This document shows, piece by piece, positions 34,707 through 46,367 of a stretch of DNA of 64,000 nucleotides (the first letter of the stretch is position 1; each line of letters starts with the position of its first letter). The position numbers and the translations under genes are program-made. The notes beneath the pieces were generated by a model that was not told the origin of the DNA, searched no databases, and saw only the letters and a list, made by a program, of their open reading frames with translations. Location of the stretch: contig JAMYHL010000067.1 in assembly GCA_025531455.1 (NCBI GenBank), positions 62,001 to 126,000 on the forward strand, written 5' to 3'. The stretch comes from Apiotrichum sp. Y4204 (taxonomy: Eukaryota > Basidiomycota > Tremellomycetes > Trichosporonales > Trichosporonaceae).

Positions 34707-36892
34707 CTAGTTCTTTGTCGAGTCCGTAGTGTCCTTCTTGGCGGCCGGTGCCTTGGGTGACGGGCTGGAGCTCTTGGTCTTCGCAGTCTTCGCAGGGCTT
34801 TTCGGGCGATGGTCCTTTCCGCGATTTCGCTTCCCTGACGGCGACTGCTTGGGGGATACGCTGAGCAGCTCCGATTTGCCAGACGTAGGCGATGCAGGAA
34901 GAAGCGCGCTGGTGGTCTTGGGCGACACAAGAACTTCTGGGCGCGAGGCAGTGAGCTGCGACTTGGGTGACACACCCAGCGGCGGCGTCTGGGCCTTGGG
35001 AGGCGACGACCCCAAAACGGACTTCTTGTCCGCGGAGGGGTTCTTCGTCGGGCTCTTCGAGTTGGCTCGTACTGCCGAACCGGTCGCAATGGTGGAGACA
35101 GCGGGGGATTCCGTGGGGACAGGGGTGGCGAGACTGTCGTCCGGCGTGGGAGTCGACTTTTCGTCGTCCTTCGCGGGAGGAACCGAAGCAGTGTCAAGCT
35201 TGAGGGACGCCTTGTTTGGAGAGGGTGTCCGCCGCGGGACAGCAACATCCACAGCGGGCTCCGTGGTAGCGACCTCGTCACTCCCGTTCTCATTTGACTC
35301 AGAGGTGGGAATGTGGACGACACTGTCAACGCTTTCCTTCCGTGCCATGCCAAGGACCGACGCTGGTACATCCTCTGGGACTGTGGACGGCGTTTCAGTA
35401 GATGCGGAGGCGGCTGGCTGGGCCCAAACATTCGCAGCGCTTCCCCGTGAGCCCTTGCCTCGACTCAGTGTCCCCCTCCCTTGCACCGTAGTGGGGATTA
35501 CAGGCTCGGACATGTCAAGCTGTGCGCGGGTGCTCGGGGGAGAATGGCTGGCGGACTCCTGAGCAGGAGCCGGTTTACTTTTTGTCGCTGGCTGCATGGG
35601 CGACCATTTGGTGGGCGAGAAAGAGTGCCGGCCTAGTGAGTGCGACCTCCCTGATGAACCTGAGTCGTCCTTGTCTCGTCCCCTGACATTTTCGTTGGTA
35701 TCCTGATCGTGAATGTCGTCCTCGTCGTCGTGATCGTCGTCTTCATCATCGTCATCGTCATCATACGAGTCCTCATCATCATGGTCGCGAGCGTCAGATT
35801 CTTCATCATTGTCACCAGCCGTGATACCCTCGTACGCTTCTTGAGGTATGATAAGAAGGCTGGGGCCGACGAGTTCGTACTTGTGGCAGAGTGCCACAAA
35901 GCGGCGGTAGAGCGACGTTTCAGCTTCGGATGTCGCAAAAGCTTCGCGATGGTGGAAGTAGGCGTGGGAAAAGATACGCGATAAACGCCGGAATAGGGAC
36001 GGGAAGTGGGACAGGGAGGAATCCGGGATCTGGAGGCGGGAGGGGAAGTACTTGCTCGAATTGAGAAGCGAGGATGTCGAGTCCAGACTGTGGGCGGTCA
36101 GCTCGTCTGTTTGTGCGTGTGTCTCCACACAACTCACGTGTGAAGGATGTAGTCAATAGCACAACAACGGTCGGTGCCCTCGCCTCCATGAGCGACGCAG
36201 AGATACTGCCACTCCTCGGCCTTCATCTCGGGGCACGTCTCGCGGTTGCACAAGTGGAGAAGCTGCGTTATGAGGGGCGTGACGTCGATCGGTATGCGGC
36301 TGTGGTGTCAGAAACGGAACGTGAGGGGGAAAATATGGACCCCGACAACTCGATGTGGCCCTGTTCGAACTCGGATACGAACCGGAGATGCTCGTAGACC
36401 CACTGCATTGGTTAGAAGAATGCCACAAAGCCACAATCATGGTCAACTTACAACATGGCGCTCTGAAGCCTTCGTGATATCAGCCGGAGCATCGACCAGG
36501 GCTGAAACATTGTGTGGCTCGGCACGAACTTTGAGCGCGAGATATTCTGCCAGCTGGAAAGGACCGTCCAACGACGACAGCGGGGGGACCGGAACCTGAG
36601 GAGGAACAGGCGGCATTTCCTAAGTCGTGTTAGCAATCACGGTTCAAAAATGCAGTGAACACCGTGATCAGCGATCAGCGATCAGCCGCGAGGTGTCAGT
36701 CGCACGACCAGCTGTGAGGCCATTCGCGACGCGTCTCCTGGCACTTCCGTTGGAGCATGTTGTTGCGGTTCGTTGGCTGCCATCACATCCAATCATCCCA
36801 CTTACCGCCAGTCTTGAGCCGCGCCTGAAGCGATACTTGAGCGGGCCGAGCGGATTCTCAGGCGCGTCCGGGGCCGCGGGGGCCACGATCAT
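34707..36892 (-). CDS. MOB (Mob1/phocein) family protein with long disordered tail
   Basis: Exons 36892-36806, 36619-36452, 36402-36383, 36299-36138, 36087-34707; 605 residues. Residues ~1-215 form the MOB fold: WVYEHLRR, the zinc ligands C109 and C114 (CNRETC), EEWQYLCVAHGG, CCAIDYILHTLDS, and H187/H192 (HAYFHH). MOB proteins are co-activators of NDR/LATS kinases or, for the Mob4/phocein branch, STRIPAK subunits. The remaining ~390 residues are low-complexity: an Asp/Glu run, then many Ser-Pro sites and Lys/Ser-rich repeats. The third exon is only 20 nt and ends in a non-consensus donor GTTCGT; it is accepted because it restores the conserved block exactly. Divergent from TOA2 over 650 bases. 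Confidence 0.88.
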
Positions 36893-37542
36893 GGTCCAGG
36901 TTGTAGTGTCAAGATGGGGTCGGAAAGATTAAAGTCTGATGAAGTAGTTAATAGCGTCTTGGCTGGTTAGGGACCACGGGCGATGCGTGGCGCTAATGGC
37001 AGAAATGGGGAATGGGGATGGGGCTGAAGCGGATGAGAATGTAGATGGGTTGACGGCACGGTGGTTGTTGAGATGTGTGGTGTTGGTGTGTGTTTGGTGT
37101 CCCCGCGTTGTCGGTTGACGGAACGGGTTCGTTGATGCTGCAGGATGCGGTGATGGGATGTGCTCACAGTTGGACCAGTTGGCCCCGTTCCAATGTGGCT
37201 GCGCGCGTACGCCGCGTCCCCCCGTTGGCCCCACCCGTCGGCCCCGTCACTCTTCATTAACAGGCAGGAAGGGATAGGGTCCCTTTGCAATTCGAAAAAC
37301 TCAATACTTTCATGTCAAAAGTATTTGATGCACAAATTAGGAAAGAAGTGTAATACAATCCCAAACTTTACATAATCCACTTACTCCACCGGGCTGTTGT
37401 AAGCTGCATTCGCGGATCAGTCATCCCCTGTCCCCTTTAACCACCACTCCGCAACTTTGGTCGTCGTCAGTTGTTGGCGTTAGACTGTTCTCCTCATCCC
37501 CATCAACACCTCTGGAAATCACTCTGATTACACTTGAACAAC
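36893..37542. promoter_or_regulatory. Shared divergent promoter, MOB gene / TOA2
   Basis: 650 bases between two outward-facing start codons. No defined element recognised; a GGGGATGGGG-type G-rich patch lies at about 37010-37025. Confidence 0.45.
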
Positions 37543-38155
37543 ATGGCCAACAAGAACGAGACGTATTATGAGTTTTACCGTGGTTCCAGGTTAGCGGCAC
37601 GAAAATCGCAGACAGGGGAGGGGGCTGACGGAGCAGTATTGGCACGGCACTGACCGACTCGCTCGACGAGCTCATTACCTCTGGAGACATCCCTCCGCAA
37701 CTCGCCATGCGCGTCCTGCAGCAGGTGTGTTGGCTGACATTAGACGTGGTCGCTTTGAGAGATACAGCTGACTGGTTTTTAGTTCGACAAGTCGTTGACG
37801 CAGTGTCTCCAGCGGGGTGTCAAGCAGAAGACGCAGGTCAAGGTGAGTGTGTTTGCCACCCGCCTCGCTGCAAAGGCACAGTTCCTGCATCAAAAACATT
37901 CTATCGGCCCCTTCAGAGAGCTTCACAACTGACAGTTCAGGGCCACTTGTCGACCTACCGTCTCTGTGATGACGTCTGGACGTTCGTTGTCCGTGACCCT
38001 CAGTTCCGGATGGAGGGCACCGGCTCTTCGTGAGCGCTACAACTTGTATTCCAATGGCTGACAGCAGAACGTCTGGAGAGCTCGTCACTGCGCCGAAGAT
38101 CAAGATTGTGGCATGCAAGTCGGCCGACGCGACAGACGGGAAGAAGGGACAATAG
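37543..38155 (+). CDS. TOA2: TFIIA small (gamma) subunit
   Basis: Exons 37543-37589, 37637-37724, 37783-37842, 37941-38029, 38068-38155; 123 residues, close to the yeast length. The N-terminal helices ([22 protein letters not shown] and the block ending MRVLQQFDKSL) and the C-terminal beta-barrel ([15 protein letters not shown] and the block ending KIKIVACK) match the TFIIA gamma subunit, which with the large subunit stabilises TBP on TATA DNA. The last acceptor is a tandem ACAGCAG, so splicing could include or skip one codon (Ser-Arg-Thr or Ser-Thr) without changing frame. The first donor is GTTAGC. Confidence 0.95.
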
Positions 38156-38875
38156 GTGGCGAGGCCTTGGGAGTAGATGGAGCTTGGTGGGGCGAGGCGA
38201 GGGGCAATATGGCTTTGTGCTTGACAGTGGGGTCCGCAGGTGTGGCCAAGCTCTGAGCAGCCGTGTAAGACCAATTGTGTCGAGGCCGCTCAGCCCCCAG
38301 CCTGGTTGAAGATAGACCGATTGAGTGAGAGTACGGCCGTCGTCACAACGAGACTCGGGCCTGTGAATTCTAGAGAGCCGAACAGAAATTTCTATTACAA
38401 TAGCACCAGCATGGACATGTATGTACTGTACTTCACGAGCGGCAGGTCTGCGTGTGGACTAGCGCGGACTGTGTCAGTTGGTAGTCAAAACAGGAACGAG
38501 GATACGGAGCTATGTTGCTATGTCTCGTCTGTCGCGTTGAATTATGGGGTGCAGAATCCGGGCACGTCGTGGGACATGTATGTTCCGCTGGCAATATATC
38601 ATAATACACGCGGAACCTATGGTACATGGCAATGGCCACCTGACGGTGGTCATTCGACCACTCTGGTATCAGGAGCAGAGCGGTTGGTTGAGGGAGCGGC
38701 GTTGAAGAGAGTCTGTGCGGGTCGGATGCGAGGCGTTGAGAGGGAGATGTGTTGACGCAAGTTATGATCCCGATAATACCATCAACCCAACTAGATAACC
38801 AGACAATCCACCCTCCAGAGCTCCTGAGGGAATTAGAGTTTCGCAAGTTGAAACTAGCAAGAGTTCCTTTTGCGA
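38156..38875. other. Intergenic region
   Basis: Between the TOA2 stop and the stop of a small minus-strand gene. Nothing recognised. Confidence 0.5.
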
Positions 38876-39194
38876 TCATGCGCTCAACGCTCGCCGCCCC
38901 GCCCCAAGTCCACGCACGGCCTTGGGCACAAAATCGCGCGAGCCCTTGGCAGCGAGCAGCGAGATAAGCAGGCACGACGCGACAAATGCGGTGCTATGTG
39001 TCAGCTTTTCGGGAGGCCGCAACGGTTATCAATGAGAGGTGTGTGAGGAGGGATGTAGGTGATGGGGATGGGGATGTAGGCGTATCTTCTCACAACTTGT
39101 AGAATGTCGAGCGCGAGAGTTGGCGTTCTTCCTCGGACGTGCGGGACGATGCGAAGATCGCTGGCGTCAGTGCCGTTCGATTTGCTACCCACAT
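38876..39194 (-). CDS. Possible small single-pass membrane protein, 72 residues
   Basis: Proposed exons 39194-39094 and 38993-38876, joined by a GTGAGA donor and a GCTGACACATAG acceptor. The product begins MWVANRTALTPAIF, has a charged SEEERQLSR block, then a hydrophobic segment (FTAFVASCLLISLLAA) followed by a basic Arg/Lys-rich end, which gives a coherent tail-anchored-like layout that neither exon shows alone. No domain is recognised. The frame stays open upstream to 39425, so a longer N terminus is possible. Same strand as, and 250 bases downstream of, the TLS1-like gene. Moderate to low confidence; transcript data would settle it. Confidence 0.42.
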
Positions 39195-39441
39195 CGGAGG
39201 TTCGGGAGTCCCATTGTTGTTATCGGTGGGAGGATGAATGGTTGGCCTGAGGATGGGGGTAACGTCGGAATGATGCTGACCGAAATCTTGGAGATGCTTT
39301 CGACCTCCACAATGGGTTCCGCCACCCAGATCCTGACCCGGAAATCTCATGTTCCGATGCTTGTGCCCCGGATGCTCATGCTTCGGATCAATGCAAACGA
39401 CTCTGGTAGTCTGTTCTTCATGCATATGCTACAACTGTGGT

Positions 39442-40482
39442 CTACCGCCTCATGCGCTTCTTGAACCGCTCAAACACTACATCGTCAGTCGCCATCTCTG
39501 GTCGCGGCGGCCGTTCTCTCGCCTCGCGCGGCTCGATACCCGCTGCCTCTCGGCGCGCTTTCACCATCTCCCGTCCAATATCCTGTTCACGCTGATGGCC
39601 GCGGTAGACTGTGAAAACGTCAGTATATGGACATAAAGCCAGCACGTTCAACTCACAGCGCATACTGGCCAGCGGGTCATCCTCACGCCGTTCCTTCGAT
39701 TTCGCCTCGGCGCGGCGTTCCAAAAGCTCGCGCTTCGCCCGCTCCGTCTCTTCAATATTGCGCAAACGATTGCTTTACATTAGTCACATTCTCATTCAAG
39801 GAACTCACTCCATGCCGAGATCCACTTCCGGGATGGCCGAGAGCATACCAAACGAAGACGTAACATTCCCTTCCTGCTCTTCGTTGACACGCATCCCGGG
39901 GACCTTGTACCGCTCCGCAAGACCGTACAGTTCCGCCTGGGCATCGCGCTCCTGCTCAGCCTCCTCTTCTGTGATGCCTTTCCGCTTGGCCATCTCGCCC
40001 TCGATATACGCCATCCTGCTGGGTCAGTCCTCTCCGAAATGTAGTACCCACATGTGCTTGTTGACATCGAGCGCATTCGTCTGTTGTGTAAAGTTATTGC
40101 TCCGCACTTTCCGCGCCAGCTGCTCCTTCTCGTCCTCCACGGCCGCCGCCGCCGCCGCAGAAGTGTTAGATTTAGACTGCTGGAGGCCGTAGAGATCGAG
40201 GTCACTTGGCGTGCCTTTCGGCTTCTTCTTCTCCTCCCCACGATTAAACTTCTCGAGGTCAATGCCCTGCTGCCCTCGCCGGAGTTTGCGCACTAGCATC
40301 ATCTGTTCGATACTCTGCCTTTACGTGTCAGCCTGGACCACCAGGAGGTCCATTAATACTCACGTCTCGGGAGTGTCCTCGCGCGAACCCGGCTCGGACG
40401 AGGCCGCCGACGATTCAGCGTCGATCACGTCGGGGGTTAACCGGTCGCGCACGGAAGCCGGTCGCGAACGCTTCTTGAACAT
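39442..40482 (-). CDS. TLS1: TLS1/C9orf78 (HCA59) family spliceosome-associated protein
   Basis: Exons 40482-40364, 40318-40052, 40015-39809, 39772-39657, 39608-39442; 291 residues. The N terminus is basic and Ser/Glu-rich (MFKKRSRPASVRDRL). The family core reads MMLVRKLRRGQQGIDLEK, then ALDVNKHMMAYIEGEMAKRKG, and ends in a charged Arg/Glu-rich helix (MATDDVVFERFKKRMRR). This composition and order match the Tls1/C9orf78 family, which binds the Brr2 region of the spliceosome and in fission yeast affects telomere and heterochromatin factors through splicing. Two acceptors end in AAG rather than CAG/TAG, but phase and family continuity support them. Predicted nuclear; almost entirely helical or disordered. 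Confidence 0.85.
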
Positions 40483-42807
40483 GATTGTCGTGATGCCAAG
40501 AGAGACTTTCGAGGCAATAGGATGACGAATTGAAAGGGACTAGCTTGAAGGAAAGAGTGGAGAGTTGTCGACCCTTATAATTCCATGGAGTCCATTCATG
40601 TTCTTGACGATTGAGGTCCTTCCAAGCATTCGATGACGGCGAGAAACGGATAAGGGTCGCCACCTAGAATAAGTCACGTGACCACAAGACCTTTACGTAA
40701 AAATTTGTTTTTTGTACGGCTTTTGATTCACGAGTCCACGAGATCACGAGACTACCCTCCCTCGATATCGCGATATTCACCATTCCATCTCCTAGGTACT
40801 GTATCCCACGAACACTTCGGTATCTCGAACACCTGAGAACGGACTGCATACTGCATATTACCTGGAATTGATAAATACACCAGAGCAAGGAATGGAAGAA
40901 CAGAAGAAGACGGTACACAAATCCACTTGATTCAGGAGACTTGACGCCCCGCAGGTCTGAGCTTTGCGACCCTGGCGGTTGGGTGTTTTCTAGTTGGGGA
41001 ATCCGAGCCGTTAGTAACGGCACCGGACATGCATACTGGATCATACTGGATATCCGCACCAATGGGGGCCTCTCCGGATAATGATACAGAGAATATGGGT
41101 ACCGCTAGGGGTCGGGGAACGGAGGAACAGCAAAACACTCCTCTCCTCGGTCTGGGTCCGAGACGAGACGACACTGCTGGACAAATGACCATCGAGATAT
41201 CGAGGGAGGGTGGAGCGGCCGGACCAGAGCACTCAAGGCAGTGCGCTGCAATGCGACCGCATCGGAGGAAGCTAGAAAACTCTAAAAATCAATTCATCAA
41301 GGATTGTGCCCATGTGCATCAACGACGACGGCGATCTGCGTGTGAGCGGTGCATGCCCACTTCATTCACTGATCTAATGATCTACAAGCTACAAGCCAGC
41401 TTTCGTGAAAGTTCTGGGTGTGCACATCGTTGCATGGTTGCACCGCCACTGACCAGACATTCTATCAGGGCACCTCACAGTCTCACAGTCGTCGAGAACA
41501 TGTGCTGCGCATAGCATCTTACCTTGAGTAGGGTCTTCAAGCACACTTCCGACATCATGCCCCGGCGAGACCAGGCCCGATTACAGTCAACTGTAGAGGC
41601 AGTGTGGGAAGCAAGTGAAACTGACGTTCACGTTTTCGCGAGCCCGAAGAGTAACGAGAGGGAGTGGGAGCCCTGTCGCCGTCGCACAACAGCACGGATC
41701 ACCTCCGTTGTCCTTCGTTGGTAGTCTGATGTCCACTTCATGACCGGTGTGGTGAGGACGATGAGCCTGTCCCCATGCATAACCTGAACGTGCTGTACAT
41801 GCAACATGCTTACAGCTTCCGGGCTTTGGACCTTGAAGGCTGTTGCGGCGGAGTACATCCTCTGGCTTGGCAATTCTCTGGCTTGGCAATGCGGAACCTC
41901 AGGTCGGCGACCCCAGGAACCATTTCACAAAGTCAAACCGGCACAGCCTTTTCAGGTTCGGGGTAAGCATGTAAGCATGTCTGCATCAGAATGCCGAGCA
42001 TGCAGCGAAGTCCACTGGCGCCCTTCGCTCTCTTTGTCGCCTGAAGAAAAACTCAGGACTGCAAACGATGATGAGGAACGAACAAGCTTTAAAACACAGT
42101 GCGGAAGCCCCTCGTCGTTCCCTTAACTCCTTGTCGCTTTGTCAGTCCTGTAGCGATGCCGTCACAAAAGTCGGCTGAATAGACAGTCTTCTCGTGCCTG
42201 GGCCGCCCCGCGGCGCCACCACTTCCGCCCTCTGAAGCATGCATACAGAGAAATGCCTCCTGGCCTCTTCCTACCTCCATCCCCTCATTGTGGTCTTTGG
42301 CCGTTTGGCCTTTGTCTCAGACTAGCTGCTCAGACGGGCTCGCCAAACAGCGGCATGTCGGCCCTGCCGAGGTGAGGAGCACGACGGCAGCTGCACAATC
42401 CGACTCATTTTGTTCCACAGCCCTTGGGCTGTGAGCAATGCGTGGGAGCGGAAGGGGCCTGGGGATCGGTCGTAACCTGTAGGACCATCCGCAACTCTTT
42501 GCGACGAGGAAGCGTGGCTTTGTGGACGTGGAGCTGGCCGAGAGGCAATCGACTGGTGGTCAGTTTCTTCCGCCGTTGGTTGCGTGTCTCGGCTGAGGGC
42601 AGAGCTGCTGGAGACTGGTGCTGTACGTGCTGTGAGACATCAATCGAGTCCAAGCTCAACTTCAGGCTCGGTCTTCCGCCGGAAAACAGGCAAACGCTTA
42701 ACGCTCTGAACCCATGCACACGAGCGGCGCGAGCGGGCCGAGATCTACCCACATGCACATCTTGCCCTGCTCTTGTCGTGGGCAAAGATCTTCTGTGCCG
42801 GAGCCGG
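40483..42807. other. Gene-free 2.3 kb region
   Basis: No gene supported. Contains only short overlapping open frames. The right end is the promoter of the secreted-protein gene. Confidence 0.5.
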
Positions 42808-42814
42808 TATAAAG
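42808..42814 (+). promoter_or_regulatory. TATA box
   Basis: TATAAAG, 84 bases before the ATG at 42892. Confidence 0.6.
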
Positions 42815-42891
42815 CCATAGCGAGGTCGACTGGCCCTCCAGCCCCGTCCCCACTTCACTACATCCCAAGCTACTTTCCAGGACTGTTCACA

Positions 42892-44330
42892 ATGCTTGCT
42901 GCTCTGTTCTCTGCAGCTTTGCTGCTATCTCCCGCTCTGTCGGCTGAGGAGTCTTTGAGGGCTTCTGGCAGTATTGTCGCGGCCAAGGATAACAACCCTC
43001 TCGGCGCCGTTTCCTTCGCCAACAACTTCCTTGCTGGTGGCGGCGACGACCTGTCGGCGTTGGCGCTCCTGGCGCCCGGCTCTCTTGCCCGCCGCGGCAT
43101 GAACGGCACACACATGCTCGAGGCCCGGCAGAACTATCGGTGCAACGATCCGGGATACGTCCCCTGCCCTGATCTCTTGGGGTGCAGGCCCCCTGACGGA
43201 ACCTGCTGTGGCAATGGTGAGTGGCCGCGTCGTTTCGGACGGATTGCAAGGCTGGTGCTAACTTCAGGTCGCTCCTGTTGGGCGGGCACTTGTAAGTTGC
43301 TGAGCGAGATGGTGACATGCTCTCACCAAGCATATGACACTTGACACTGATCGGAAGACTGTATGAGCACGTCAAAATGCTGCCCCGACGGCGAAGTCTG
43401 CTCTGGAGGAAGCGGAGGCGGTGGTGGTGGTGGACGGACGTGCAATGACCCAGGCTTCGTTCCCTGCCCCAACATCCCCAACAAGTGTGCACGTCCTGGA
43501 TCGACGTGCTGCAGTGAAAGTGAGCTATCCGGGCAGGACATTTGAGCAAACTAACAACCTAGCGGTCGCGTGTAGATCCGGCTCACGCTGTGTGCAGCAT
43601 CAGGACGGTTCAGCCGGCTGCTGCCCTAATGGCAAGAAGTGCTATGGGAATGACGACTACTACTGTCGAAACGACGCTCTGGTTCCTTGTGACGACTACA
43701 GTGGTTGTCGTACGACAACTGGTGTCTGCTGTGGTATGTTTGATAGTACTTGGATCAGGCCCTGCGCCGGCCAAACAGTCGTTGATGTCTGGAAGCTGAC
43801 ACCGCCCAGGAGACGGAACTTACTGCCCAAGCGGGTACGTTACAATGCCATGGGAGATTGTCATTTCTAACTTGAAGCTATTCATGCTCGGCTAATAATA
43901 AGTGTTGCCCCAATGGGAGAACCTGTGACGGTAGGTTTGGAGTCTTGCAGTCAGACTGCTTACCACAGGCAATGACAGCGGTGGTGGTGTCGCACCCCCA
44001 CGACTTTCGACTGCCACGGTGGACACTACATACACCTCTGAGGTCTACGAAACGTCAACCATTCAATCTTCTACATCCACTCGGGCCACGTCCTCTAGCC
44101 CCCCGATGGAGACGGAAACGCCCGAGTTCGAGCTGCCGGACACCCAAAACACTACTTCCTTTAGCCGCGCCATAGGCACGCCAACTGCTGCTCGACCCAC
44201 AAACAACCTGCCAACCCTCGCCGCAGCGCCAGCGCCGCCGAACATGCCCGCCAACGGCGCTGTGCGGGACTGTGTATCTGCCTTCTCGGCGGCCATGGGT
44301 GTCCTGCTCGTTGGTGCACTTGTCGTGTAA
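42892..44330 (+). CDS. Secreted GPI-anchored cysteine-rich repeat protein
   Basis: Exons 42892-43216, 43268-43291, 43358-43519, 43563-43733, 43810-43834, 43878-43930, 43969-44330; 373 residues. A signal peptide (MLAALFSAALLLSPALSA) and a pro-like segment ending in a dibasic site (LARRGMNG) precede three cysteine modules of the form C-N-D-P-G-[YF]-V-P-C-P ... TCC / C-R-N-D-A-L-V-P-C ... VCC, each followed by a second half-module (SCWAGTYC, VACRSGSRC, YCPSGYSC) and a CCP-[DN]-G motif. A Thr/Ser/Pro-rich stalk follows, then a hydrophobic C terminus (AMGVLLVGALVV), consistent with GPI anchoring. Two exons of 24 and 25 nt are required to keep the module pattern. Likely cell-wall or surface protein; ligand unknown. 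Unrelated to any toxin family I can identify. Confidence 0.85.
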
Positions 44331-46367
44331 TCGCTCATCCGTGTGTGCCTGAACGTTCCGAAATTAGCAAGAACGAGAACGTATTGATTCTGGAAAGGAA
44401 AATTTCTACTACACCTTATCGTATTTCTAAGGACCCTGTCGTTTAGTATCCATTTAGTGAGCATTCCAGGAAAATGCAACTATTACTATGGTACTATGAG
44501 CTATCTGCCATGCCGGGCTGTCATGAGTCTAGCCTCATCTCCTGACTATCTTGTCCTTGTCAAGGTCATCGCCGATGACAGGCATGTGATGTCTGCCGAG
44601 GGTGCCGAGATAACGTTTGAAGCACCGCCTCCGCCTGCCAACCAGCCGAGATCCGCACAGTGTTCTAGCGCCAAGCCCGACTCCCCGTCAGGTCGGGCTA
44701 CTGGATGCAAACGTGACTGACCCGACTCGCGTATGTGGCTTGCAACAAAAGCATTCCACAAACGTGCATTGCGGTGATGGACGGTGCAGTGGCCAGAGGC
44801 AGCTTCCACTCGATTCTCAACGACCTCGGTCAGGTGAGACAACACCGCGGTATGGGCAGTGCAGCGGCTGGGCGGCGGACGCGGTGCAACCGTGCCTGTG
44901 CCTTAACGCGGATGACGGTGGGATCACAACCTGACAGCTGACAGTTGACTCCACGAGCCATGGCTCCGCGGCCCATGGCCGGCTGTGGCGGGTGGCGATT
45001 CCTGGAATACGTCGTTCGAGTTGCGTGAGTTATTTGAGAGAAAGATGAATTGCAGACCGAGTTCCGAGTTGTGACTGGCAGGGAGGATATTGCTGTGCTC
45101 TTGTGACGATAACACACACTGGTCACAGTGGAGAAGCGCACAAGCTCAGGATCTCAGGCCGCAGGCCTCAGGAGCCTTCAGACACGTGCCTCAACAAGGC
45201 AGGATCGGCAGGATCGGATCCCGGTAAGACACTACAGTCCATATTCGACCACCATAGGTCCCGAAATTGCCAAGAAGCAAAGGTGAGCCAAGGAGCAGAG
45301 GTGAGCAAGAACAGCGTTAACAGCATCACCCTCAACATCAACTTTGATCCAGTCGACAGGCTGAAGGGTCTCCAAAGTCGCGCAACACAGCGCGCACAGC
45401 TTGAACCTCCGGAGACACAAGCTGCCCGTTGGAATCTTGACATTGCAAGTATTAAGCGGTGAACTGTTCCTCACTGGTCATGCGGATGTCCGGAACTCGT
45501 CCATGATCCTTGTGAGGCCAGAGCTACACCACAGCCATCGACAGTTTGTTTTGCCCGCATGAAAGCATATGGACGGTTTGGCCATTGGCAGGTACTGAAT
45601 TGTTCTGTGACCCTGCAGCGGGCCGTCTACAGACTCGCCTGGTGGTCGTGTGTTCATGACGCGCCACTTCTTGTCTGACCGCCAAGACAAATCATACGCG
45701 CGAGTGGCCAAACCGTTTCGGAGAAGCTCCGAAAGTGCATCGCCTTGAAGCTCGGCTTGGTCCGTACTTCTCTCACAATGGTTGCGATGGAAGATGGGTG
45801 GCGTGAGCCGAGTGGAGGATTAGATATCGTCGGTTCGGTCGGCAAACTGCACCGCCGCGTCATTTTCCAGTCAGCCAAACACCAGCTGATAGCACCATTT
45901 TTGCCACCAACAACGTTTCATACCTTCACACCACCCAATCGCGTACATCATCCTGGCAAGCTCGACAACTTTTGGCGTCGGCCATGAACGTGAATGATAC
46001 AGAGACAACGAGAGAGATATGGCCTGAAGGGTACTGCAAGGAAGGGGGCAAAGGATCAGCCTGAATCTGCGATAACGATGTGTCTGTGGCTTCTCGAGGG
46101 CTTGCACCGCCTGTCAACGCACGGGCACGATGAACGAAAGCGGGGAATGGGCGCAGAGCTGTACAGCGTAGACACACTCACCCATACTGTGCACTAGTCC
46201 ACCTGTGTATCTTGAAGAGATAAAAGGAGAAGCATCTCTCGTCTCAACACCATATCCCCAACCTCCCATTCACATCTATCCCCATCCACATCTGGTCTTA
46301 CTCTCCAGCACTTACTGATCCTTCACCCAACTCGCCATCTTTTACCCACACGCCATTCTATCTCACC
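44331..46367. other. Gene-free 2.0 kb region
   Basis: No gene supported. The last ~170 bases (from about 46200) are pyrimidine-rich, with GATAAAAGG at about 46218, consistent with the promoter and leader of the band-7 gene. Confidence 0.5.

Noticed and set aside
34729..35562. 277-codon plus-strand frame
   Set aside because: Antisense to the low-complexity MOB tail; a product of repetitive Ser-Pro/Lys codons.
42424..43344. 306-codon plus-strand frame reading through the secreted-protein start
   Set aside because: The 5' part lies upstream of the TATA box and reads through the first intron; the signal peptide at 42892 gives a far better start.
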